From positions 1 to 64,000 of the forward strand of contig DATKCT010000063.1 in NCBI GenBank assembly GCA_035513055.1: DNA of 64,000 nt. Direction: 5' to 3'. This stretch comes from DATKCT01 sp035513055 (lineage in GTDB: Bacteria; Verrucomicrobiota; Verrucomicrobiia; Verrucomicrobiales; DEV007). Numbering within the stretch: the first letter of the stretch is position 1; every line of letters starts with the position of its first letter. The position numbers and the translations under genes were made by a program. Below the pieces are notes generated by a model. It was not told the DNA's origin, searched no databases, and worked only from the letters and a program-made list of their open reading frames with translations. Positions 1-7,437 of the stretch are shown here, one piece after another.

Positions 1-329
1 GCGGGGTCGAGGACGGCGAGGCGGCGGAGCAGGATGTCGACGAGTTCTCTGGAACGAAACGGGCTTCCGGGCGTCGAACCGCCGAGCCGGTAGATCCACT
101 TCCACAACGCTGGAAGCCGCGTAATTGCGTATTCGTAACCCAATTTCAGAAAAGCGTTGGTGCGCGGGATCGCTTCGGCAAACAGGTCAATGACTTCACA
201 GGAAGCGGCGGGAGCGGACCGGCCCATCGCGATGCACACGTTGCGGGCGGCGGTATTGTGACCCTCACCAAATCCGGCGGTGAGAATGACAAACCGGTCG
301 CGAGAGCAGTTGGAGGCGTCCGGAGGCAC
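1..329 (-). CDS. MGDG synthase-like glycosyltransferase, N-terminal part (runs off left edge)
   Basis: Reading the minus strand gives an open frame from a GTG start to the window edge (109 codons). It begins with a few polar residues, then a beta strand and glycine loop, FVILTAGFGEGHNTAARN, followed by CEVIDLFAEAIPRTN and an aromatic-rich stretch (ALWKWIYRLGG). This matches the N-terminal domain of monogalactosyldiacylglycerol-synthase-like GT28 glycosyltransferases (relatives of MurG), where the GxGH loop sits in the acceptor domain. Such enzymes move a sugar from a nucleotide sugar to a membrane lipid at the cytoplasmic face. The nucleotide-sugar-binding C-terminal half is outside the window, so the donor cannot be judged. 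An in-frame stop lies 15 codons upstream of the chosen GTG. Confidence 0.72.
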   Translation of the reverse strand, partial: MPPDASNCSRDRFVILTAGFGEGHNTAARNVCIAMGRSAPAASCEVIDLFAEAIPRTNAFLKLGYEYAITRLPALWKWIYRLGGSTPGSPFRSRELVDILLRRLAVLDP

Positions 330-856
330 AGGCGGCGAAGCTTAGGAACGCTTAGCGACCGGCGGGGCCGGAGTCGACGAAATTTCATCTGGATTTCATC
401 TTGGGCGCTGCCTAAGCGCCAACGGGACTTGGGAGGGCACGTTTTTGGAGGCGAGAGGCGCCGGCTTCCCATGGCCGGTGACCTGCCATGGCGCTGCGCG
501 CCTCGAATAGGAGCAGCCATTCTCGCCGCAGTCCAAGAGCCCCCGGCTTCCCTTGGCCGTTGATTCCAAAAGCATGAAAATGTTCAACGCCAAAGCCTTG
601 TCCTGAAGGGCGCATAGGCGGCGCATCTTAGAGAACGAGGAAACCCGGCGCGGCGCTTCGCCAAGGTCCCGCGGGAGAGGCCGCTGAGGACGAAAAGATG
701 GATGCGGAGGCAGCGGGGCGAAAACCTGTGGCAGGCCGGCCCGAGCGGACGGGATTTTTCCGGTCGACTTTACTGACATAACGATACTATTTTGAGGAGA
801 ATGACAGATTTTCCTTGTCGAACATCCGGATTTGACTATGATCCTGACAAAAGTGT
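330..856. other. Intergenic region between divergent genes, with small hairpins
   Basis: This stretch separates the leftward glycosyltransferase from the rightward TPR operon, so it should hold promoters for both. No frame in it looks like a protein: the longer frames are arginine/proline-rich GC artefacts. Two perfect short inverted repeats are visible: GGCGCT/AGCGCC at 404-420 and CCATGGC/GCCATGG at 469-491. A possible -10 element TACTAT lies at 785-790 before the operon, but the best -35 is poor (TCGACT at 764-769, 15 nt spacing). A TTGACT at 832-837 also occurs but would place the -10 over the start codon. Confidence 0.5.
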
Positions 857-3637
857 ATGAATGGGAGGCGTGGAGAGCGGAGAAGAGGGGGATGTCTGGC
901 CCTGGGGTTGATCGCGCTGGCGGGCTGGCCCGGGATCGAGGCAAAGGGGGAGGACTTGCGGGGGCCGGAGGAGATGCTGCAGGAGGCCGCCGCTGCGATC
1001 CATGGCGCGGACTTCGCAGGCGCCATGGAACATTACCTTCGTTTTGAAGACGCCTTCGGGGCGGAAGCCGATGTGGCTGAAGTCTGGCGGGAGATCTGGG
1101 AAGCTCGCGTCAGTGCGGCGGTGTTGAGTGGACAAACAGAGACGGCATTGCGTTGGCTGGATGAACCGGCGATCGCGGCGCAGGGTCTCTCAAGCCGCCG
1201 TTCGTTTTGGAGGGGGGCGGCTTTGCTAGAATCGGGTGATCCGGCGGCGGCTCAAGAGGCGCTTGCCGATGCCGCGGCCTCGAGAGATCTCGGGACGGAC
1301 TTGCGGGCTATGGTGCTTCCCATGCGCCTGCGCGCGGCTTGCGCCGCCGGCCAGTGGGATATCGCGGAAGGGATCCTGCGCGGGCTCCGGGAAACGGCTG
1401 CCGCGGGTCCGGAGATCGACGTCCTTGAGTGGAGGGTGTGGATGGAACGTGGGGATCTGCTGGGGGCTTGGGAGTTTGTGTGCAGGACGGGCTGGCCCCG
1501 GCTCTTCGGCGCCCGGCCCTCCACAGCGGGGCTGTTGCTGCAGCGGCTCGGGATGCTTCTCTACGAAGAGGGACAAACGCGCGAGGCGATCTGGTGCTGG
1601 CAGCGGGTTCCGAGCGCGGAAGAGGCAAGCGGCGTCATTCAGGGTTGGCCTCGAGAAGCCGTGAAAGGTCCGAGGGATTGGCTTGGACGCTTGGCCGAGC
1701 GGGAGCGAGCTGCGGAGAAAGAGGCTTTGGACTCATTGACGGGGGCCCGATCCGCCGCGCGGTGGATGATGGCGCAGGCCTTTCTCGACACCGGGCGCTT
1801 GCGCGAGGCCGCTCTGGTCATCGAGGCGTTGGGCAGCGCGGAAGGGGATACCGCCGCGGTAATGGAGTATACCCTAGCAGAGTGCTGGATGGGCGCTGGT
1901 CATCCGCTGCGCGCGCTGCGGTGTGCGGAAAGCTGGCTCGAACGCCGGGGCGGCGCGCCAGCGGAGGCGGAGGCGTGCGAGCTGGCGGGAAGGGCCCTGC
2001 GCGCGTTAGGCCGGACGGCCGAAGCACGAGAGACGTTCCGGGCTGTCTTCGAGATCGCCGGGGCATCCGCACTGGGCTGTCGCGCCCGGCTGTGGGAGGC
2101 GATCTGCTGCCTGGATCTGGAGAAACCCGAAGAGACGCTGTTGCTCTGTCAGGACCTGTTCGAGGACAAACGGACTCCCCGCGAGGTCGCCGCGGCCGCG
2201 CTTTATTGGAAAGGGATGGCCGAGTGTCTACAGGAGTGGTTTGGAGCGGCGCGCCGCACGATGGAAGCTTACCTGAAGGATTGGCCGGATGGACTTCACG
2301 CCGGAGATGCCGCCTTTCGCCGGGCCTTCACCTTTTTCGCGGAGATGGAATACGCGGAGGCGCGCCAGGCTGTGGAAGTCTATCTAGCAAACCATCCCGG
2401 GCACGAGTCCAGCGGGGAAGCCTTGCTTTTGCTTGGCGATACGCTCCTGGCGGAGGGGAAACTCGACGAGGGACTGCAATGCTATGACGAGATTCCGGCG
2501 ACGGACTCGCGAATTGTGGAAGAAGGGATCTTTCGCGCGGTGGAAGCGTTGCGGCTGGCGGCCCAGTTCGAGCCCATGCGCGAGCGATTGGTCCGGTTTC
2601 TCGAGGAGCGGCCGGAGAGCGCCCGGTTGCCGGAAGCCATCCATTGGATGGGCTGGCTCCGGGAACGCGAAGGTGACCAGAAAAAGGCCGCCGCCGCCTA
2701 TTGGGAAGCGTTGCAGCGCTTCGGTGATCGCTGGGAGTGCTTGGCGGTCGAGGACCTTCTCGTCGCGTTGCTTCGGATTGACCGGAGTGCGGACGGCGGA
2801 GGATTGGCGGTCCGCCTCGAGGAACTGGAACGGGAGGCGGAGAATGGGAAACGCCGGGTGTTGTTTGTGCGTTGCCTGTGGGCCCGGGCTTTGTTGTTGG
2901 AGCGGAGCGATCCCGGCCCGGCCCGGGTGCTCCTCCAGCGCGCGGGACGCGAGGCCGACCCGGCCTTGCAGCATCCGCGCGTCCTCCTGGACTCGGCGCG
3001 GGCCGAGAGGGAAGCCGGGAACATTTTGTTAGCCCGGAAGCGGGCCTGGGATCTGTGCCGATGGCATCCGCGCGCTTCGCAACGGGGCGAGGCGGAAGCC
3101 TTGTGTGGGGATTTGGCGCTGGAATCCGGCGAGAAGGAAAAGGCGGCGGAGCATTTGCGGAGAGCGGAGCGATTACTGGTCGACCCGGCCGAGCTGGCGC
3201 GCGTGAGGCTGCTGCGGGCGCGAATGTTGACGGGAGACTTGGGGAAGCCTGGGAGCGCTCCGCGAACCCATCGGGCGAGCGCCGATGAGGCGAAAGGGCT
3301 TCTGGAAGAATTGTTGGCGGACCCCGCGAGCCCGGCGAGCTGCCGGGCCGAGGCTTTGCTGGTTCTGGGACGCTTGACGCGGGCTTCGGGGTCGGAGCAG
3401 AAGGCCCTGGCGATATTCGAGCGGGTCTACCTCCTGTATGCCGGCCAAAGATCCATTGCCGCGGAGTCCTACCTGGAACGAGCCCGGACTTTGGAGGTGC
3501 TGGGAAAGTCGCGCGAGGCTCTCGAAGTCTACCAAGCGTTGTTGTCCCACGAGGAGTTGCAGGGTGAGGGAGCGGTTCGAGAGGCCAGAGATCGATTGGC
3601 GGTTCTGAAGTCCGCTTCGCAAGAAGGAACGCCATGA
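857..3637 (+). CDS. Exported tetratricopeptide-repeat protein, first gene of the ExbB/ExbD/vWA operon
   Basis: This 926-residue protein starts with a basic segment and a hydrophobic run (residues 12-28, ending near AKGED), read as a signal peptide. The rest is an uninterrupted series of Ala/Leu/Glu-rich helical hairpins typical of TPR or Sel1-like solenoids, with recognisable units such as EALLLLGDTLLAEGKLDEG and EALLVLGRLTRASGSEQKAL. TPR solenoids are protein-docking scaffolds, so a periplasmic scaffold role is likely; no catalytic motif is seen. Its stop overlaps the next start by four bases, the first link of a coupled chain leading to ExbB, two ExbDs and a vWA protein. The ATG start is the only one upstream of the signal peptide. 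No clear Shine-Dalgarno sequence is seen. Confidence 0.85.
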   Translation: MNGRRGERRRGGCLALGLIALAGWPGIEAKGEDLRGPEEMLQEAAAAIHGADFAGAMEHYLRFEDAFGAEADVAEVWREIWEARVSAAVLSGQTETALRWLDEPAIAAQGLSSRRSFWRGAALLESGDPAAAQEALADAAASRDLGTDLRAMVLPMRLRAACAAGQWDIAEGILRGLRETAAAGPEIDVLEWRVWMERGDLLGAWEFVCRTGWPRLFGARPSTAGLLLQRLGMLLYEEGQTREAIWCWQRVPSAEEASGVIQGWPREAVKGPRDWLGRLAERERAAEKEALDSLTGARSAARWMMAQAFLDTGRLREAALVIEALGSAEGDTAAVMEYTLAECWMGAGHPLRALRCAESWLERRGGAPAEAEACELAGRALRALGRTAEARETFRAVFEIAGASALGCRARLWEAICCLDLEKPEETLLLCQDLFEDKRTPREVAAAALYWKGMAECLQEWFGAARRTMEAYLKDWPDGLHAGDAAFRRAFTFFAEMEYAEARQAVEVYLANHPGHESSGEALLLLGDTLLAEGKLDEGLQCYDEIPATDSRIVEEGIFRAVEALRLAAQFEPMRERLVRFLEERPESARLPEAIHWMGWLREREGDQKKAAAAYWEALQRFGDRWECLAVEDLLVALLRIDRSADGGGLAVRLEELEREAENGKRRVLFVRCLWARALLLERSDPGPARVLLQRAGREADPALQHPRVLLDSARAEREAGNILLARKRAWDLCRWHPRASQRGEAEALCGDLALESGEKEKAAEHLRRAERLLVDPAELARVRLLRARMLTGDLGKPGSAPRTHRASADEAKGLLEELLADPASPASCRAEALLVLGRLTRASGSEQKALAIFERVYLLYAGQRSIAAESYLERARTLEVLGKSREALEVYQALLSHEELQGEGAVREARDRLAVLKSASQEGTP

Positions 3638-4614
3638 GAATGGGGTGGGGACTGATTCGACTGGGATGGGCGCTGGCGGCGGGTGTGGCTCCGGGACTCG
3701 CGTCGGCGCCGGAGGGCGAGGATGTGGTCGTTTTGCGCAATGGATCGGAATTGCGGGGGACCGTCAAAGACCTTCGGGGACGTTTTCTCAAGATGAACGT
3801 CAGGGTGGGCGAATCGGATCGCGCGGGTAAGATCGAGCGGGCCGTGCCGTTGGCCGATGTCGAGCGAGTGTGGTTCCATGAGCGGCTGGCTGCGATGGGA
3901 CCCGGAGATTCAGATTCCCTAGAGGGCTTCTGGGAAAGCCGGCGACGGTATCTGGCGGCTCCGGGGTCCGAGGCAGGGGAGGCGGGACTTCTTCTCGCCC
4001 GCCGTCTGTTGGATGCGAAAGGCGTTCGCACGGCGCGCCGTGCGGAAGCGATCGCCCGGGAGGTATCGCGGCAGGACCCGGACGCGAAACGCCAACAGGC
4101 GGCGCAGTGCGCGATGGTGGAGGCTTTGGTGCAGCAGGATCTGCTCGACGATGCGGAAAAGGCATTAACCACTGCCGTGGATTCGAGTCCGGCGTTGAAT
4201 GCGTCCGGCCAATTGCGGAGAGCGCGGTCCACGCTGGCTTGGGCCAGGGTTCTGGAACTCGAAGCCGAGTTTCCGCGGTGGCGGGACGATCCGGAGGTGA
4301 ATGAAAGGCACATGGACTGGGTTGACGTCGCATTAGAAGGGGCGATCCATCCCTTTCTGTTCGATCCTGACAACATTCCCGCAGCGGCGGCAGGTCTCGA
4401 GGACGCCGTGTGTCGCCTGGCGCATTTGGGACGGAAGGAGGAGGCGGCCGTCTATGCGGAGGACTTGGCCAGGCTGTATCCGGATTCGCCGCAGGCGGAA
4501 CGCACCGTGGAATGGCGGGGCGAACCCCCGCGTGAGGATACCAACGACGGTGAAGGCGTCAGGGAAGAGAGGGAAAACGAGAATGAATCGAACCGGAAAG
4601 GAACTCAATCGTGA
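3634..4614 (+). CDS. Exported hypothetical protein with small beta-barrel-like start and TPR-like helices
   Basis: The 326-residue product has an N-terminal hydrophobic segment (about residues 5-24, ending ALASA-like) compatible with export. Residues about 30-75 contain VVVLRNGSELRGTVKDLR followed by strands, a pattern seen in small beta-barrel modules of PVC exported proteins. The remainder is helical and resembles TPR-type hairpins (DDAEKALTTAVDSSPALN, KEEAAVYAEDLARLYPDSP). The tail is highly acidic and polar. It overlaps the TPR gene upstream (ATGA) and the ExbB gene downstream (GTGA), so it is almost certainly co-translated with them. I do not recognise a named family. Its position suggests a periplasmic partner of the energising complex. 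Confidence 0.75.
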   Translation: MRMGWGLIRLGWALAAGVAPGLASAPEGEDVVVLRNGSELRGTVKDLRGRFLKMNVRVGESDRAGKIERAVPLADVERVWFHERLAAMGPGDSDSLEGFWESRRRYLAAPGSEAGEAGLLLARRLLDAKGVRTARRAEAIAREVSRQDPDAKRQQAAQCAMVEALVQQDLLDDAEKALTTAVDSSPALNASGQLRRARSTLAWARVLELEAEFPRWRDDPEVNERHMDWVDVALEGAIHPFLFDPDNIPAAAAGLEDAVCRLAHLGRKEEAAVYAEDLARLYPDSPQAERTVEWRGEPPREDTNDGEGVREERENENESNRKGTQS

Positions 4615-5423
4615 GAGCGCATCTCAGAGGCAGAGTGGTCTTGACTTGGAGAAGTGGGATGTTCGCGGCAATCGTCGCGATGCTGGCCTGGACATCGCTC
4701 GTCAGCGCAGGGGATGAAGCGGACTTGGGCGGGGCCGACGAGTCTGCGGCGGGGGTCGTGAAGAAATCGCTCCTCGATGTTTATCGCGAGGGCGGATGGA
4801 TGATGCATGTGCTTTCGCTGTGCTCGGCCGGGACGATTGCCGTGGCTGCCTATTGCTTCTCTCAGGTGTCCGCCCGGCGCATGGCTCCGGTTCCACTGAT
4901 GGATTCGCTGACGGGCATGATGCAGCGGCGGGAGGTGACGAACGCCTATGAATTGTGTCGAAGCCAGCCGTGCAGTTTCTCCTCGGTGTTGACATCGGCC
5001 TTGCTCAAGGTCGACTTTGAGCGGGACCGGGGGAACAAAGCGTCGATGGAGCAGGCCGCTTCTGAGACGCTGGAGCAGGAGGAAACGCGGCAGATGCTGT
5101 GGGTGAATTATCTCAACACCTTCGCAACGCTCGCTCCGATGATCGGGTTGCTGGGAACGGTGGTGGGAATGATCGAAGCCTTCGACATGCTTCAGCAGAA
5201 AAAGAGCCGGCCCGAAGATCTCGCCGGTGGAATCGGCAAGGCCATGATCACGACGGCGGGCGGATTGCTCGTGGGGATACCGGCGATGTTCTTTTACTTC
5301 TTCTTTCGCAACCGGGTCATGGCCATCGTCGCCAGCATCCAGCGTCAAGCCACCTTTCTGATCGACGTCCTCTCCGGAGAAGTGCGTCTGGCGGAGGCGG
5401 CTCCGGTTTCCGAGGATTTGTGA
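4611..5423 (+). CDS. exbB: MotA/TolQ/ExbB-type proton channel subunit
   Basis: This is a 270-residue ExbB/TolQ family protein, the stator subunit that with ExbD converts the proton motive force into motion of a partner. It has an extra N-terminal hydrophobic segment (about residues 12-33, ending VSAGD) before the usual three membrane segments. The second and third helices carry the signature LAPMIGLLGTVVGMI and KAMITTAGGLLVGIPA, which form the pore around the ExbD dimer. A cytoplasmic loop with conserved acidic and helical content lies between helices one and two. It starts with GTG overlapping the previous stop and is followed 12 bases later by exbD. The partner encoded further on is not a standard TonB or TolA. 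Confidence 0.93.
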   Translation: MRAHLRGRVVLTWRSGMFAAIVAMLAWTSLVSAGDEADLGGADESAAGVVKKSLLDVYREGGWMMHVLSLCSAGTIAVAAYCFSQVSARRMAPVPLMDSLTGMMQRREVTNAYELCRSQPCSFSSVLTSALLKVDFERDRGNKASMEQAASETLEQEETRQMLWVNYLNTFATLAPMIGLLGTVVGMIEAFDMLQQKKSRPEDLAGGIGKAMITTAGGLLVGIPAMFFYFFFRNRVMAIVASIQRQATFLIDVLSGEVRLAEAAPVSEDL

Positions 5424-5435
5424 AAGGAGGAGGGC

Positions 5436-5843
5436 ATGCGCGGTACACGCCATCCCGTAGAAGGGGGCTTTCAGATCACGCCGATGATCGACATGACCTT
5501 TCTCTTGCTGGTTTTCTTCATGGTGACTTCCAAAATCGCGAACGAGGAACGTAATCTGGAGGTGGCGCTTCCGATCGCAGGAAGCGCGGTGGTTCCCGAC
5601 GATTTGAGTCACCGGGACATTATCGGCATCGATGGGGAGGGGCGTTTCCGCTTGGGCGAGCGGGTGACTCCGGAAGACGAAGTGGCCATCCATCTAAAGG
5701 AACGCTTCCGCAATTTTCCTCCGTTGCGCGTGTGGATCCGCGCGGATCGCGAGGCGCCGGCCGGACAACTCAAGCAACTCTTGCGCCTTTGTTCGGAAGC
5801 GGGAGCGATCGACATCATCATTGGAGCGCGACAGCAGGAATGA
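5436..5843 (+). CDS. exbD: ExbD/TolR family biopolymer transport protein (first copy)
   Basis: A 135-residue ExbD/TolR protein: short cytoplasmic tail, one membrane helix, then a periplasmic domain. The helix begins QITPMIDMTFLLLVFFMV and contains the proton-carrying aspartate (Asp19), which corresponds to the essential Asp25 of E. coli ExbD. The periplasmic part ends with the family pattern of a strand plus a helix before an IDIIIGA strand. A good ribosome-binding site (AAAGGAGG) precedes it, and its stop overlaps the start of a second exbD. Together the two could form a heterodimeric rod inside the ExbB pore. Confidence 0.93.
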   Translation: MRGTRHPVEGGFQITPMIDMTFLLLVFFMVTSKIANEERNLEVALPIAGSAVVPDDLSHRDIIGIDGEGRFRLGERVTPEDEVAIHLKERFRNFPPLRVWIRADREAPAGQLKQLLRLCSEAGAIDIIIGARQQE

Positions 5844-6289
5844 GAGGTAAAGGGAAACGAGGCGAAAGCCCGGTGGACATGCAGATGGGGCCGATGATCG
5901 ATATGGTCTTTCTCCTGCTGGTTTTCTTCATGGTCACGGCGCGGCCGGGAGAGGAGGAAGCCGATCTGCGAATGAAGTTGCCCGGCGCGGCTTCACAGGA
6001 AGAGGCGGTGGACTTTCCGGACGAACAACGCATCCAGATCCTGGCGGATGGCCAGGTGTTGCTGAACGAGCGGGATTACGGCGCGGGCGGGCGGCGGGAG
6101 ATGCCGGAACTCGAGGAGACCTTGGAACGTTTCCGCCTGGCTTCGGAGCGTAACGGCACGCTTCCTCTGGTGACCATCGCGCCTGCTGATGCGGCGCGGC
6201 ATCAACGCGTTGTAGACGTGCTCAATGCCTGTGCCAGGGCCCGGATCGAAGGCGTCAGTTTCATCCACGAGGCGGAAGAAGAATCCTGA
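5840..6289 (+). CDS. exbD: ExbD/TolR family biopolymer transport protein (second, divergent copy)
   Basis: This 149-residue protein has the same architecture as its neighbour: a short tail, then MGPMIDMVFLLLVFFMVTA with the pore aspartate at residue 21, and a periplasmic domain. Outside the membrane helix the two copies differ clearly, so they are paralogues rather than a recent duplication. The second is longer and has an acidic insertion (GEEEADLRMKLPG). A longer frame exists upstream, but the ATG overlapping the preceding stop gives the normal ExbD start. The periplasmic domain ends with the usual helix and a strand GVSFIHE. It lies 27 bases before the vWA gene. Confidence 0.92.
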   Translation: MRGKGKRGESPVDMQMGPMIDMVFLLLVFFMVTARPGEEEADLRMKLPGAASQEEAVDFPDEQRIQILADGQVLLNERDYGAGGRREMPELEETLERFRLASERNGTLPLVTIAPADAARHQRVVDVLNACARARIEGVSFIHEAEEES

Positions 6290-6316
6290 CAAAGCATCGG
6301 AAAGCGGGGAAGGAGT

Positions 6317-7414
6317 ATGAAGAGGATTGTGTCATTCGGACAGCCGTTTCGCCGCAAGGGTTCCGCGGGCAAGTCCAAGAAGTCATGGATGTCGATTGTG
6401 GTCGCCAGTGTTGCCGCTCATGTCGTCCTCGGCATGCTGTTGGCGTGGTATGTCGTATCGGAATCGCGACCTCCGCCGGAGGCCGTCTTCGAAGTCGCGG
6501 CGCCCATCCGCATTCCGCCCGATCCGAAGCGGCACCGGATGAGCATGGCGCGGCAGGCGGCCGTCGCCGCCGCTCCGCCGGTCCGGGAAGCCATGGCCAG
6601 CACCCGGAAGGTGGAATTCGCTTTGCCGGAATCGGTGGGGAAGTTGGATACGGAGCCTCCGCCGATGTTTGCGGAGGGACTTTCGGCGGCGCTGGGCGCA
6701 CTGGCTTCCGGCGCGGCGGGATCGGGGCTGGGTAAGGGCGGCGGGAAGGGCGCCGGTGAGTCGGGGGGCTTCTCGTTTTTCAACATTCAAGATGAGGCGA
6801 GCAGCGTTCTCATCATGATAGATGTATCGGCGTCGATGTTCGGCCGGACCGGAGATTACGACTACAACAGCCGGAAGCTGTTGCGGCAGGGAAAAGAGCA
6901 GGCTTTTCAGGGGGTTCGGGAGGAGGCTTTTCGCCTTATCGACGCCTTAAATCTGCACACGCGTTTTGGGGTCGTCCATTGGTCGGGGAGCGCCCGGTCC
7001 TGGAAGGACGCGCTCGCTCCGGGGTCGGCGGCCAACCGGGCGGAAGCAAAGCAGCACATTCAACGGAGCGTCGATTGCAACAAGGCTCCTCCATCTGGAG
7101 GACGGCCCGGCGGGACGCGTCACGACTACGCACTGGAAGAGGCCTTTCGGCTCGGGCCGGAAGTCGTTTTCCTGCTCACTGATGGGAATGCGACGCGCAG
7201 TTTGGAAGGCGGCGGGTTTGAAGCGATACCCAACGAGGAATTGTTCGACCTCGTGGAGACCTTAGGGAAAGAATCAGGCCGGATGCCGCGGATACACACC
7301 ATCTATTATGTCACCGGTCAGGACAAGGACGAGGAAGAGAAACTCTTGCGGGGGTTGAGCCGGAAGACGGACGGTCAGTTCCGGAAAGTGAAGGCCCCGA
7401 AGAAAGGGGAGTAA
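6317..7414 (+). CDS. TonB-like membrane anchor fused to a vWA (MIDAS) domain
   Basis: A 365-residue protein with three parts. Residues 1-50 are a basic tail and a single membrane helix with SVAAH at residues 31-35; this reproduces the Ser-x3-His pair (Ser16/His20) that couples E. coli TonB to ExbB/ExbD. Residues 51-155 are a Pro/Ala/Gly-rich linker. From about 160 to the end is a von Willebrand A domain with the metal-ion-dependent adhesion motif DVSAS (169-173) and a later LLTDGN strand. No TonB C-terminal domain is present. A strong ribosome-binding site (AAGGAG) precedes the ATG. It is last in the TPR-ExbB-ExbD-ExbD operon, so it occupies the TonB/TolA slot. An energised ligand-binding vWA is an inference. 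Confidence 0.85.
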   Translation: MKRIVSFGQPFRRKGSAGKSKKSWMSIVVASVAAHVVLGMLLAWYVVSESRPPPEAVFEVAAPIRIPPDPKRHRMSMARQAAVAAAPPVREAMASTRKVEFALPESVGKLDTEPPPMFAEGLSAALGALASGAAGSGLGKGGGKGAGESGGFSFFNIQDEASSVLIMIDVSASMFGRTGDYDYNSRKLLRQGKEQAFQGVREEAFRLIDALNLHTRFGVVHWSGSARSWKDALAPGSAANRAEAKQHIQRSVDCNKAPPSGGRPGGTRHDYALEEAFRLGPEVVFLLTDGNATRSLEGGGFEAIPNEELFDLVETLGKESGRMPRIHTIYYVTGQDKDEEEKLLRGLSRKTDGQFRKVKAPKKGE

Positions 7415-7437
7415 GTTTCCGGCTGCCGTTGCGCGTT

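Noticed and set aside
832..861. TTGACT-n18-TATGAA promoter before the TPR gene
   Set aside because: The -10 would overlap the chosen start codon, and no downstream start keeps the signal peptide, so this is probably coincidental.
2328..4376. Very long minus-strand open frame opposite the TPR and helper genes
   Set aside because: Arg/Pro/Ser-rich composition typical of antisense frames in GC-rich DNA, with no family motifs; the plus-strand genes are clear.
4605..5693. Minus-strand 362-codon frame opposite exbB/exbD
   Set aside because: His/Arg-rich low-information sequence opposite strongly conserved ExbB and ExbD.
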